64,000 bases of DNA from Sphingobium indicum B90A (GTDB lineage Bacteria; Pseudomonadota; Alphaproteobacteria; Sphingomonadales; Sphingomonadaceae). The notes beneath the pieces were generated by a model. The model was not told the origin of the DNA, ran no database searches, and worked only from the letters and a program-made list of their open reading frames with translations. The stretch covers positions 1,488,001 to 1,552,000 of the forward strand of contig NZ_CP013070.1 in the NCBI RefSeq assembly GCF_000264945.2, in the 5' to 3' direction. Shown in pieces: positions 33,127 to 41,549 of this stretch; position 1 is the stretch's first letter, and each line of letters opens with the position of its first letter. The position numbers were made by a program, and so were the translations under genes.

Positions 33127-34956
33127 ATAGAGACGCAGAAAAACGACCTTCCCGGCGGGAATGAGCGCACGCTCGACCTGTGGCCCATCGGCAATTGCCA
33201 GGCTTCGGCGCTGATCGACCGGGCCGGGCGGATGATATGGGCCTGCGTCCCCCGCGTCGACGGCGATCCGGTATTCTCGGCCCTGCTGGACGATGCCGCC
33301 TGGGATGAACCGGATGCGCGGGGCTTCTGGGCCATAGAACTGGAACACTGCGTCCGGATCGAGCAGCATTATGTCCGCAACACCCCCGTGCTCGTGACCC
33401 GCCAGACCGACGCGCAGGGCAATGCGATAGAGCTTTACGATTTCTGCCCCCGCCACAAGCATCTGGGCCGGATGTACCGCCCGGTCGCGTTCGCCCGCGT
33501 GGTGCGGCCCGTATCCGGCAGCCCGCGCGTTCGCGTCAGGTTGCGCCCCACCACCTCCTGGCATTCGGAAAAGGTGCCGATCAGCTACGGATCAAACCAT
33601 ATCCGGCTGGTGCTGTCCTATATGGCGATGCGCGTTTCCACCAATGCGCCCATCGGCCTCATCTCCCAGGAAAGCTGGTTCCGGCTGGAACATGACATGC
33701 ATTTCTTCCTGGGTCCGGACGAGAGCTTTTCCGACGCCCTCCGCCCCGCAGTGGAGCGGATGCTGGACGACACGATCCACGAATGGCAGATCTGGGTGCG
33801 CGGCCTCGCCATTCCAGCCGAGTGGCAGGAGGCGGTGATCCGCTCCGCCATCACGCTCAAGCTGTGCCAGCATGAGGAAACCGGCGCCATCGTCGCCGCG
33901 CTGACCACCAGCATTCCCGAACATGCTGACAGCGGCCGCAACTGGGACTATCGCTATTGCTGGATCAGGGACGCCTATTACACGGTGGAGGCGCTGAACC
34001 GGCTGGGCGCGCTGGACGTTCTGGAAAGCTATCTCGTCTACCTCCGCAACATCGTCGACGGTGCGCGGGGCGGCCATATCCAGCCGCTCTACGACGTGCG
34101 CGGCAACGCCACGCTGGAGGAGCGGGAGGCGCAGAACCTGCCCGGCTATCGCGGCATGGGGCCCGTGCGGGTCGGCAATGCCGCCTATTCCCAGGTGCAG
34201 CATGACGCCTATGGCCAGATCGTCCTCTCCTCCGTGCAGGGCTTCATCGACCAGCGCCTGCTGCGCATGGCGGGGCTGTCGGATTTCGAGGCGCTGGAGG
34301 CCGTGGGCGAGCGCGCCTGGCAGGTCTATGACCAGCCCGACGCCGGCCTGTGGGAATTGCGCACCCGCGCCCATGTCCACAGCTATAGCGCGGTGATGTG
34401 CTGGGCGGCGTGCGACCGCCTCGCCCATGCGGCGGCGGCCCTTGGGCTGCCGGACCGCGAAGTCCATTGGCGCGAACGGGCGGAGGTCATGAAGGCCCGC
34501 ATCCTCCAGTCGGCCTGGCGGACGGACAGCAACGCCATTTCCGCCACTTTCGAGGACGACGCGCGGGATGCCTCGCTGCTCCAGTTGCTGGACCTGCGCT
34601 TCCTGGCGGCCGACAATCCCATGTTCGTCGGCACACTGAAGGCCCTGGAGCAGGATCTTCGCCGGGGCAACGACATGCTGCGCTACAGCGCGCCGGACGA
34701 TTTCGGGGAGCCGGTCACCGCCTTCAACGTCTGCACCTTCTGGCTGATAGAGGCCCTGCATCGGACCGGCCGCAGCGAGGAGGCCCGCAGCCTGTTCGAG
34801 GAGATGCTGTCCCGCCGCACCGCCGCCGGGCTGCTTTCCGAAGACATCGACCCCGCCACCGGGGAATTGTGGGGGAACTATCCCCAAACCTACTCATTGG
34901 TCGGCATCATCAATTGCGCCGTGCTCTTGAGCAAACCGTGGAGCGTGATGCGATGA
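33127..34956 (+). CDS. Glycoside hydrolase family 15 protein (glucoamylase/trehalase-like)
   Basis: A roughly 609-residue (alpha/alpha)6-barrel glycosidase. In trehalose loci this family includes trehalases and trehalose-processing enzymes. Catalytic-domain markers are NWDYRYCWIRDAYYTVEAL near residue 270 and DIDPATGELWGNYPQTYS near the end, with the general acid/base pair expected there. The conserved N-terminus LDLWPIGNCQASALIDRAG lies upstream of the first ATG (33232), and no ATG, GTG or TTG precedes it in frame. The only sensible start is an ATA at 33127, eight bases behind AAGGGGG. A canonical-codon annotation would give 33232-34956. The reaction is inferred from the neighbours. Confidence 0.88.
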   Translation: METQKNDLPGGNERTLDLWPIGNCQASALIDRAGRMIWACVPRVDGDPVFSALLDDAAWDEPDARGFWAIELEHCVRIEQHYVRNTPVLVTRQTDAQGNAIELYDFCPRHKHLGRMYRPVAFARVVRPVSGSPRVRVRLRPTTSWHSEKVPISYGSNHIRLVLSYMAMRVSTNAPIGLISQESWFRLEHDMHFFLGPDESFSDALRPAVERMLDDTIHEWQIWVRGLAIPAEWQEAVIRSAITLKLCQHEETGAIVAALTTSIPEHADSGRNWDYRYCWIRDAYYTVEALNRLGALDVLESYLVYLRNIVDGARGGHIQPLYDVRGNATLEEREAQNLPGYRGMGPVRVGNAAYSQVQHDAYGQIVLSSVQGFIDQRLLRMAGLSDFEALEAVGERAWQVYDQPDAGLWELRTRAHVHSYSAVMCWAACDRLAHAAAALGLPDREVHWRERAEVMKARILQSAWRTDSNAISATFEDDARDASLLQLLDLRFLAADNPMFVGTLKALEQDLRRGNDMLRYSAPDDFGEPVTAFNVCTFWLIEALHRTGRSEEARSLFEEMLSRRTAAGLLSEDIDPATGELWGNYPQTYSLVGIINCAVLLSKPWSVMR

Positions 34957-34985
34957 GGCGCTTGGCATGGAGGCGCTTGGCATGA
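34956..34985 (+). repeat. 15-bp tandem duplication at the otsA start
   Basis: The unit AGGCGCTTGGCATGG is followed directly by AGGCGCTTGGCATGA, 14 of 15 bases identical. Each unit contains an ATG and a purine-rich stretch that can act as ribosome-binding site, so there are two possible starts, 34967 and 34982. Confidence 0.9.
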
Positions 34986-36385
34986 GCCGCCTGATAGTCA
35001 TTTCCAACCGGGTCAGTCGCCCGACCAAGACCGGCAACCAGGGCGGCCTGGCCGTCGCGCTTTCCCAGGCCCTCCGGGAAAGCCGGGGCATCTGGGTCGG
35101 CTGGTCGGGCGAGGTCACGGAGAATTTCACCGGACAAATCGGCTTTTCGGAGGATGAAGGGGTCAAGACCGCGACCATCGATCTGGAGGAGCAGGACGTC
35201 GACGAATATTATAACGGCTATGCCAACAAGACGCTCTGGCCGCTGTTCCATTTCCGCATCGACCTGGCCGAATATGCCCGCGATTTCGAGGGCGGGTACA
35301 ACCGCGTCAACCAGCGTTTCGCGGACACGACTAGCCCGCTGATCGAGCCGGAGGACATCATCTGGGTCCAGGATTATCACATGATCCCGCTGGGTCGGAT
35401 GCTGCGCGATCGGGGCCATGACAATCGCATGGGCTTCTTCCTGCACATCCCCTGGCCGCCGACCCGGCTCCTGGTGTCGCTGCCCCACCACAGCAAGCTG
35501 GTGCAGACGCTGTTCGCCTATGACGTCGTGGGGTTCCATACGGAGGAATGGCTGGAATCCTTCCGCCACTATGTGGAGCGGGAGATGGGCGGAACGGTCG
35601 ACGGCGATTTCGTGACGCTGGGAAACCGGACGATCCAGGCGATCGCCTGCCCCATCGGCATCAACGCGCAGGAATATGCCAGCGCCGCCGTCAGCGACGC
35701 CGCCAAGGACATGTATGAGAAGGTCCGCCGTTCGCTTCAGGACCGTCCCATGATCGTGGGCGTGGACCGCCTGGACTACAGCAAGGGGCTGGAGGAGCGG
35801 TTCAACGGCTATGCCCGCTTCCTCAAGGATCATCCCGAACAGCATCGCAACGTCGTGCTGACGCAGATCGCGCCGCCCTCCCGCGGGGAGGTGGAAAGCT
35901 ATCAGCAGATCCGCGCCACGCTCGACGCGCTGGCAGGCCGCATCAACGGCGAATATAGCGACGTCGACTGGACGCCGATCCGTTACGTCAACCAGGGCTA
36001 TCCGCGCGACAAGCTGGCCGGCATCTACCGCGCCGCGAAGATCGGGCTGGTCACGCCGCTGCGCGACGGCATGAACCTGGTCGCCAAGGAATATGTGGCG
36101 GCGCAGGATCCCGACGATCCCGGCGTCCTCATCCTGTCGCGCTTCGCCGGCGCGGCCCAGCAGCTCAAGGACGCGCTGCTGATCAATCCCTACAGCCCGG
36201 AGGAGATGTCAGACGCCATCACCCGCGCCCTTTCCATGCCCCTGGACGAGCGCAAGCGCCGCTGGCGCGCCATGATGGACAGCGTGGAGCAGCAGGACAT
36301 AAGCTGGTGGCGGCAGCGCTTCACGGAGCGGCTTATGGCGGTCCAGCGCGATGGCGAAGTGAAACCGGAGGCGCAACCGGCTTAA
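34982..36385 (+). CDS. otsA: Trehalose-6-phosphate synthase
   Basis: GT20 enzyme of 467 residues that joins UDP-glucose (or another NDP-glucose) and glucose 6-phosphate. The N-terminal RLIVISNRVS is typical. Substrate-binding motifs are present: QDYHMIPLG, HIPWPP, VGVDRLDYSKGLEER and DGMNLVAKEY. The start MSRLIVIS is the family's usual one; a duplicated start codon 15 bases upstream would add MEALG. It follows the GH15 gene with 25 bases between and completes the trehalose cluster. The C-terminus has a short charged tail after residue 450. Confidence 0.96.
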   Translation: MSRLIVISNRVSRPTKTGNQGGLAVALSQALRESRGIWVGWSGEVTENFTGQIGFSEDEGVKTATIDLEEQDVDEYYNGYANKTLWPLFHFRIDLAEYARDFEGGYNRVNQRFADTTSPLIEPEDIIWVQDYHMIPLGRMLRDRGHDNRMGFFLHIPWPPTRLLVSLPHHSKLVQTLFAYDVVGFHTEEWLESFRHYVEREMGGTVDGDFVTLGNRTIQAIACPIGINAQEYASAAVSDAAKDMYEKVRRSLQDRPMIVGVDRLDYSKGLEERFNGYARFLKDHPEQHRNVVLTQIAPPSRGEVESYQQIRATLDALAGRINGEYSDVDWTPIRYVNQGYPRDKLAGIYRAAKIGLVTPLRDGMNLVAKEYVAAQDPDDPGVLILSRFAGAAQQLKDALLINPYSPEEMSDAITRALSMPLDERKRRWRAMMDSVEQQDISWWRQRFTERLMAVQRDGEVKPEAQPA

Positions 36386-36416
36386 CTTTCCCGCCGGCGC
36401 CGCTACTGTCGGACAG

Positions 36417-36548
36417 ATGGATGATGATGAGGAAGAAGCGGGCGGCGCCCTTGCCGCCATTCGCGCCAGATCGGGCGTCATATTGGGGGCGGTCGGCCTT
36501 TTGGCGTGGCTGGCGCTGATCTGGTTCATGTTCGGGGACGTGCTGTAG
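36417..36548 (+). CDS. Small single-pass membrane protein (43 aa)
   Basis: An ORF starting MDDDEEEAGGALAAIRARSG and continuing with one strong hydrophobic segment, VILGAVGLLAWLALIWFMF, then GDVL and a stop. The acidic head followed by a single helix with a positive Arg just before it suggests a type II inserted inner-membrane peptide. The gene lies 32 bases after otsA and 130 bases before purC. It is too short for many gene finders. No family is recognised; coding is supported by its clear protein-like pattern and G/C third-position bias. Confidence 0.55.
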   Translation: MDDDEEEAGGALAAIRARSGVILGAVGLLAWLALIWFMFGDVL

Positions 36549-36678
36549 GTACCCCCATCCATTTGCACCCTTGCCCACTTTGGTCTAAGGGCCAGCCCAA
36601 GCAGCCCCGGCACCCGCTGATCCTTCCCGATTCGCGTTTGCCGGGGCACATTCATTCTTGGGAAGACAGGAACCGCGC

Positions 36679-37461
36679 ATGGCCCGTCGCCGCCAGATCT
36701 ACGAAGGCAAGGCAAAGATCCTTTACGAAGGCCCGGAGCCGGGCACGATCATCCAATATTTCAAGGATGACGCCACCGCCTTCAACGCCCAGAAGAAGGG
36801 CACGATTTCGGGCAAGGGCGTGCTCAACAACCGGATTTCCGAGCATATCTTCACCCTGCTCGGCCAGATCGGGGTTCCGACCCACTTTATCCGCCGCCTC
36901 AACATGCGCGAGCAGCTTGTCCGCCAGGTCGAGATCGTGCCGATCGAAGTCGTGGTGCGCAACGTCGCCGCCGGCTCGCTCAGCAAGAAGCTGGGGATCG
37001 AGGAAGGGACGCAGCTTCCCCGCACGCTGATCGAATATTGCTACAAGGACGACGCGCTGGGCGACCCGCTGGTGTCGGAAGAGCATATCGCCTGCTTCGG
37101 CTGGGCCAGCCAGGACGAGATGCACGACATCGCCGACATGGCGATCCGCATCAACGACTTCATGTGCGGCCTGTTCGCGGGCATCGGCATCCGCCTGATC
37201 GACTTCAAGCTGGAGTTCGGCCGCCTGTGGGACGGCGATTACAGCCGCGTCATCCTGGCCGACGAGATCAGCCCGGACGGCTGCCGCCTGTGGGACATGG
37301 CCACCGGCGAGAAGCTGGACAAGGACCGTTTCCGTCGCGACCTGGGCGGCGAAGTCGAGGCCTATCAGGAAGTCGCCCGCCGTCTGGGCCTGATGCCTGA
37401 GGGCGTCGATACGACCGTGCTGGACCTGGACACCCACCGCAAGAAGCGCAGCAAGGACTGA
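36679..37461 (+). CDS. purC: Phosphoribosylaminoimidazole-succinocarboxamide synthase (SAICAR synthetase)
   Basis: Purine-pathway enzyme of 260 residues that joins CAIR and aspartate using ATP. The N-terminal [20 protein letters not shown] is the ATP-binding beginning, followed by [37 protein letters not shown] and [14 protein letters not shown]. The ATG at 36679 with the preceding GACAGGA fits; an ATG at 36658 is in frame but has no family-like sequence. purS and purQ follow after an inserted opposite-strand gene, so the three purine genes are probably not a single transcript here. Confidence 0.97.
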   Translation: MARRRQIYEGKAKILYEGPEPGTIIQYFKDDATAFNAQKKGTISGKGVLNNRISEHIFTLLGQIGVPTHFIRRLNMREQLVRQVEIVPIEVVVRNVAAGSLSKKLGIEEGTQLPRTLIEYCYKDDALGDPLVSEEHIACFGWASQDEMHDIADMAIRINDFMCGLFAGIGIRLIDFKLEFGRLWDGDYSRVILADEISPDGCRLWDMATGEKLDKDRFRRDLGGEVEAYQEVARRLGLMPEGVDTTVLDLDTHRKKRSKD

Positions 37462-37479
37462 CGAAATTCGGCGCGCTGC

Positions 37480-38232
37480 TCAGGCGAGCAGCGCGTCCAC
37501 CAGCAGCTTGATGCCCAGCAATACCATCAGCACGTAGATGAGCGTGTAGAAGCGCGCCGGATCCACGCGCCGCACCAGCACCACGCCCGCCAGGGTCGCC
37601 GCGACGGCCACGGGAATCAGCGTCGCGGTCGCCAGCAAATTGGTCCGGGTGAACTGCCCCAGGGCGGCATAGGCGGGCACCTTCATCCAGTTCATCGTGG
37701 CGAAGGTGACCGCCGTCGTCCCGACCAGCGTGTCGCGGGGCAGGCGCTTGGGCAGCACCCACATCTGGAAGGGCGGCGACCCGGCATGGGCGATCTGGCT
37801 GGTGAAGCCGCTCGCCACGCCGAACAGCATGCCGATCCAGCCCGGCGAATTGGACGGCAGCACCATCGCGCCGCCGCGCTCGATCCAGAGCCGCTGAAGC
37901 CCGAACAGCGCCGAAATCAGGCCCAGCACGCCCAGCACCGCGACTTCGGACACCTGGGCCGCGAAGACATAGCCGATGGCGACCCCCATCGCCATGCCCG
38001 GCAGCATGACCTTCGCTATGTGCCGGTCCCAGCTATGGCGGAACGACCAGACGCTGACGGCGTCCTGCAGGATCAGGATGGGCAGCAGGATCGCCGCCCC
38101 CTTCACCGGGTCCACGCCCAATGCCATGATCGGCATGGCGAGCGCCCCCACCCCGGCGAACCCGCCCTTGGCGAGGCCGGACAGGATCACGGCGGCGACG
38201 GCGCAGGCATAATAGAGATATTCCTGATTCAT
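37480..38232 (-). CDS. TauE/SafE family sulfite/sulfonate exporter-like membrane protein
   Basis: A 250-residue membrane protein with about seven to eight hydrophobic segments, consistent with the TauE/SafE (DUF81) family of anion exporters. Family traits: GGFAGVGALAMPIMALGVDPV at the start, GASPPFQM-like loops (here GSPPFQMWVLPKRL) and the symmetric second half beginning AATLAGVVLVRRVDPA. It is encoded on the minus strand between purC and purS and so interrupts the purine group. The transported compound cannot be predicted; sulfite or sulfoacetate are known for relatives. Confidence 0.9.
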   Translation of the reverse strand: MNQEYLYYACAVAAVILSGLAKGGFAGVGALAMPIMALGVDPVKGAAILLPILILQDAVSVWSFRHSWDRHIAKVMLPGMAMGVAIGYVFAAQVSEVAVLGVLGLISALFGLQRLWIERGGAMVLPSNSPGWIGMLFGVASGFTSQIAHAGSPPFQMWVLPKRLPRDTLVGTTAVTFATMNWMKVPAYAALGQFTRTNLLATATLIPVAVAATLAGVVLVRRVDPARFYTLIYVLMVLLGIKLLVDALLA

Positions 38233-38341
38233 GGCGCCCGCCTAAAGCAACGCCGCCGATCGGGAAAGCATAATGCCTTGCCTGCGGCAGCCGAGGGGAT
38301 TAGGGGGTGCGCGAAAGCCTGATTACGGAGTTCCCTGCCCC

Positions 38342-38572
38342 ATGAAAGCCCGCATCTTCGTCACCCTCAAGGGCGGTGTCCTCGATCCGCAGGGCAAGGC
38401 GATCCATCATGCGCTGGAAGGCCTTGGCTTCGGCGGCGTCAACGACGTGCGCGCGGGCAAGCTGATCGAGCTGGACCTGGCCGACGGCACCAGCGACGAG
38501 GATATCGACGCCATGTGCCGCAAGCTGCTGGCGAACACGGTGATCGAAAACTACCGCATCGAAAAGGCCTGA
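38342..38572 (+). CDS. purS: Phosphoribosylformylglycinamidine synthase, PurS subunit
   Basis: A 76-residue subunit that holds PurL and PurQ together in the split FGAM synthase. The sequence ARIFVTLKGGVLDPQGKAIH and ALEGLGFGGVNDVRAGKLIE are typical of the family. It ends in a short acidic region with ENYRIEK. It precedes purQ by three bases, so both are translated from one message. The large PurL subunit is not in this window. Confidence 0.95.
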   Translation: MKARIFVTLKGGVLDPQGKAIHHALEGLGFGGVNDVRAGKLIELDLADGTSDEDIDAMCRKLLANTVIENYRIEKA

Positions 38573-38575
38573 GCC

Positions 38576-39250
38576 ATGAAGAGCGCCGTCATCGTCTTCC
38601 CCGGCAGCAATTGCGACCGCGACCTCGCCGTGGCGTTCGAGGCGGCGACCGGCGCGAAGCCCGCCATGATCTGGCACCGCGACACCGAACTGCCGGACGA
38701 TATCGACCTGATCGGGGTGCCGGGCGGCTTTTCCTATGGCGACTATCTGCGCTCCGGCGCGATGGCGGCACGCTCGCCGGTGATGCAGGCGGTGGCAAGG
38801 GCGGCGGATCGCGGCGCTTATGTGCTGGGCATCTGCAACGGTTTCCAGGTGCTGACGGAGAGCGGGCTGCTGCCCGGCGCGCTGCTGCGCAACGCGGGCG
38901 GGCATTTCGTCTGCCGCGACGTCGCGCTGACGGTGGAGAATGCGCAGAGCGCCTTCACCAGCCGCTATGAAGCGGGCGAGGCGATCAGCTTTCCTGTGGC
39001 GCATCATGACGGCAATTATTTCGCCGACGCGGCGACGCTCGACAGGCTGGAGGGCGAAGGCCGCGTGGCGCTGCGCTATGCGGAGAGCGTCAACGGGTCG
39101 GCGCGGAACATCGCGGGCATTTTGAACGAGACCGGCAATGTGCTGGGCATGATGCCGCATCCGGAGCGCGTGATCGAGGCGGCCCATGGCGCGACCGATG
39201 GCCGGCGGCTGTTCGAGGGGCTGGTCGAAGGGCTGCTGGCGCGGGCCTGA
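38576..39250 (+). CDS. purQ: Phosphoribosylformylglycinamidine synthase, glutaminase subunit PurQ
   Basis: Class I glutamine amidotransferase of 224 residues that supplies ammonia to FGAM synthase. The nucleophile Cys87 lies in [10 protein letters not shown], and the catalytic His/Glu are in [10 protein letters not shown] near residue 195. The N-terminal [15 protein letters not shown] and [15 protein letters not shown] are characteristic. It follows purS directly and is ended by a strong intrinsic terminator 46 bases after its stop. Length is normal. Confidence 0.97.
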   Translation: MKSAVIVFPGSNCDRDLAVAFEAATGAKPAMIWHRDTELPDDIDLIGVPGGFSYGDYLRSGAMAARSPVMQAVARAADRGAYVLGICNGFQVLTESGLLPGALLRNAGGHFVCRDVALTVENAQSAFTSRYEAGEAISFPVAHHDGNYFADAATLDRLEGEGRVALRYAESVNGSARNIAGILNETGNVLGMMPHPERVIEAAHGATDGRRLFEGLVEGLLARA

Positions 39251-39295
39251 TAGGCGCTGTCCCTCCGGGGAGCAGAGTGACATAGTCGAGGCATG

Positions 39296-39330
39296 AAAGG
39301 TCAGGAAACGGCGGTTTTCTGGCCTTTTTC
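39296..39330 (+). terminator. Intrinsic terminator after purQ
   Basis: Stem AAAGGTCAGGAAAC paired with GTTTTCTGGCCTTT (14 bp, two G-U pairs) with loop GGCG, followed by TT. It is the expected end of the purSQ transcript. Confidence 0.85.
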
Positions 39331-39367
39331 CATGTTCGCTATCGAGCGTTTCACCCCGAAGTTCACA

Positions 39368-39406
39368 GTGCATGCGCGCGCGTGCCTGGGCGCGCGTATG
39401 CGTGTG
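39368..39406. repeat. Alternating purine-pyrimidine tracts (possible Z-DNA)
   Basis: Two tracts alternate strictly: 39368-39385 (GTGCATGCGCGCGCGTGC) and 39391-39406 (CGCGCGTATGCGTGTG). They lie in the 377-base gap between purQ and serB, where I see a terminator, no credible gene and only a short ORF (39293-39499) without family or ribosome-binding site. GC-rich alternating tracts favour left-handed DNA under supercoiling. Confidence 0.6.
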
Positions 39407-39627
39407 AGGCGATTGGTCGGACGTTTCAAAGAGCGATGCGGGATAGGCTGGCTGGCGTGGAATAGGACAGCCGGAATTGTGGAGGTGGTGGAGAAATAGG
39501 ATGTTTTTTAGGGAAGCTGTGGCCATTGGGTTACGCCGATCCTGAGCCAATCATCTGGATTCAGGGCCGGACAATTGAAAAGAGAGTCTGAAAATGGCCA
39601 ATCGCGGTCATTCTGGGCGCGCCAGGA

Positions 39628-40506
39628 TCAACCCACGACCCACTCCGCCGAAGCAATCCCCTGTGCGTAGAGCAGCACGGACAAATCGCCATGCACGATC
39701 TCAGCCGCCGCGGCTTCGCGGGTCTTGGGCTTGGCATGATAGGCGACGCCCAGTCCCGCCCCCTGGATCATCGGAATATCATTGGCTCCGTCGCCCACCG
39801 CCAGCGTCAGGGCGCGGTCGATGCCGCCCTCGATCGCCGCCTCCAGTTCCGCCCGCTTGCGCGCCGCGTCGACGATGGGCACCGTCACCGTGCCCAGCAA
39901 GGCCCCGTCCGCAATCTCCAGCACATTGGCGACCGCCGCGTCGAAGCCGATTTCCTCCGCCACCGGCCCGGTGAAGCGCGTGAAGCCGCCCGACACCAGC
40001 AAAGTCGTCGCGCCCCGCGCCTTCATCGTCCGCACCAGTTCCCTGGCGCCGCCCATGATGACGACCCGTTCCTCGCGGCACTGGTCGATGGCCGCGTCCG
40101 CCAGCCCCTTCAGCAGGGCCACCCGCTCATGCAGCGCGCCCGCAAAATCCAGTTCGCCGCGCATCGCCCGCTCGGTGATCTCGGCGATCTGCGGCTTGAT
40201 CCCGGCATAGTCGGCCAGTTCGTCGATGCACTCGACGGTGATCATGGTGGAATCCATGTCCGCGATCAGCAGCTTCTTCTCGCGCCCCTCGGCCAACTGG
40301 ACGATCACGTCCACCCGCTCGCCGATGCCGGTCAGCACCGCCCGCGCCGCGACCGGATCGAACCCGAAGAAAATATCCGCCGCCTTGCCCTCGTCCAGCC
40401 AGTTGCTATCGACGGGCGCGCATCCCGCCGTCGCCAAGCGTCCGACGGCATCGGCAATATCTTCCTGACTCAAGGCCCCGCTTGCCACTAAGGTCGCAAC
40501 GAACAT
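39628..40506 (-). CDS. serB: Phosphoserine phosphatase
   Basis: HAD-family phosphatase of 292 residues that finishes serine synthesis. The nucleophile motif DMDSTMI sits near residues 83-89, followed by [11 protein letters not shown], the serine-binding motif VSGGFTRF, and the Mg motif [10 protein letters not shown]. The N-terminal 75 residues are the ACT-like regulatory part seen in proteobacterial SerB. The start [10 protein letters not shown] matches the family. Its ATG overlaps the ATG of divergent miaA (shared CATG), so its promoter must lie within miaA or overlap it. Confidence 0.95.
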   Translation of the reverse strand: MFVATLVASGALSQEDIADAVGRLATAGCAPVDSNWLDEGKAADIFFGFDPVAARAVLTGIGERVDVIVQLAEGREKKLLIADMDSTMITVECIDELADYAGIKPQIAEITERAMRGELDFAGALHERVALLKGLADAAIDQCREERVVIMGGARELVRTMKARGATTLLVSGGFTRFTGPVAEEIGFDAAVANVLEIADGALLGTVTVPIVDAARKRAELEAAIEGGIDRALTLAVGDGANDIPMIQGAGLGVAYHAKPKTREAAAAEIVHGDLSVLLYAQGIASAEWVVG

Positions 40507-41449
40507 GGATACTCCTGCCACATCGAAGGGCGAATCCCGCCCCCGCGTCGCGCTTATTGCCGGGCCCACCGCCAGCGGCAAGAGCGCGCTTGCGGTCCGC
40601 CTGGCCCACATGACCGGCGGCATCGTCATCAACGCCGACGCCAGCCAGGTCTATGCCGACCTCCGGATCCTCTCCGCCCGGCCGACCGATGAGGAGATGG
40701 ACGGCGTCCCGCACCGCCTGTTCGGCCATATCGACGGGGCAGAGGCCTGCACCGCCGCCCGCTGGGCCGCCGAAGCCAAAGCCGAAATCGACAAGGCGCA
40801 TAAGGCGGGCCGCCTGCCCATCCTGGTCGGCGGCACCGGCCTCTATCTCCGCACCCTGCTGGACGGCATCGCCCCGGTCCCGGACATAGACCCCGCCATC
40901 CGCGCCGCCGTCCGCGCCCTTCCAGTGGCCGACGCCCACGCCGCGCTCGCAAAAGAAGACCCCGAAGCCGCCGCCCGCCTAGCCCCCGCCGACACCACCC
41001 GCGTCGCCCGCGCGCTGGAGGTGGTCCGCTCCACCGGCAAGCCCCTCGCCCAATGGCAGCAGCATAAAAGCGGCGGCATCGCCGACGGCATAGCCCTCTC
41101 GCCCCTGATCCTTCTCCCTCCCCGCGACTGGCTGATCGCCCGCTGCGACCTGCGCTTCGGGCAGATGCTGGACGGCGGCGCCGCGGCGGAAGTCGAGGCC
41201 CTGCTCGCCCGCAACCTTTCCCCCGACCTTCCCGTCATGCGCGCCATCGGCGTGCCCGAAATCGCCGCCTGGCTGGCGGGACGGATCGACCGCGACACGA
41301 TGCTGGAACGCGGCCGCATCGCCACCCGCCAATATGCGAAACGCCAATATACCTGGTTTTCGCGCCAGCCACCCCCGGAATGGCTATGCGAGAACAGACA
41401 GATTGATGCTGAAATATTGGGCGAATTGGCAATAAAATTACAACAATAA
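40505..41449 (+). CDS. miaA: tRNA dimethylallyltransferase
   Basis: A 314-residue enzyme that adds a dimethylallyl group to A37 of tRNAs reading UNN codons. The P-loop [12 protein letters not shown] is near residues 20-31, followed by [33 protein letters not shown] and the C-terminal [11 protein letters not shown] segment. The start codon overlaps that of serB on the other strand, so its ribosome-binding site falls in serB codons. It ends about 100 bases before ilvI. It may be the upstream neighbour but not the operon partner of the ilv genes, as a promoter-like site follows. Confidence 0.96.
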   Translation: MDTPATSKGESRPRVALIAGPTASGKSALAVRLAHMTGGIVINADASQVYADLRILSARPTDEEMDGVPHRLFGHIDGAEACTAARWAAEAKAEIDKAHKAGRLPILVGGTGLYLRTLLDGIAPVPDIDPAIRAAVRALPVADAHAALAKEDPEAAARLAPADTTRVARALEVVRSTGKPLAQWQQHKSGGIADGIALSPLILLPPRDWLIARCDLRFGQMLDGGAAAEVEALLARNLSPDLPVMRAIGVPEIAAWLAGRIDRDTMLERGRIATRQYAKRQYTWFSRQPPPEWLCENRQIDAEILGELAIKLQQ

Positions 41450-41452
41450 CTC

Positions 41453-41481
41453 TTGACTTGCCATTTTATGTCCAATAGACG
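41453..41481 (+). promoter_or_regulatory. Candidate promoter before ilvI
   Basis: TTGACT at 41453-41458, a 17-base spacer, then TAGACG at 41476-41481. The -35 match is strong, the -10 match weak. A small GCTCC/GGAGC hairpin follows in the leader, but no T run, so I see no attenuator here. Confidence 0.35.
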
Positions 41482-41549
41482 CAGCCGCCTTGCCATAGCT
41501 CCGCTTCTGGAGCAGAGGGCGCAGCAATTATCCAACGGAAGGATCCATC

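Noticed and set aside
39293..39499. 68-codon ORF after purQ
   Set aside because: It begins inside the terminator hairpin, has no ribosome-binding site and no protein-like pattern.
41488..41549. Attenuator in the ilvI leader
   Set aside because: One small hairpin is present but there is no T run and no Ile/Val/Leu-rich leader peptide with a stop before ilvI.
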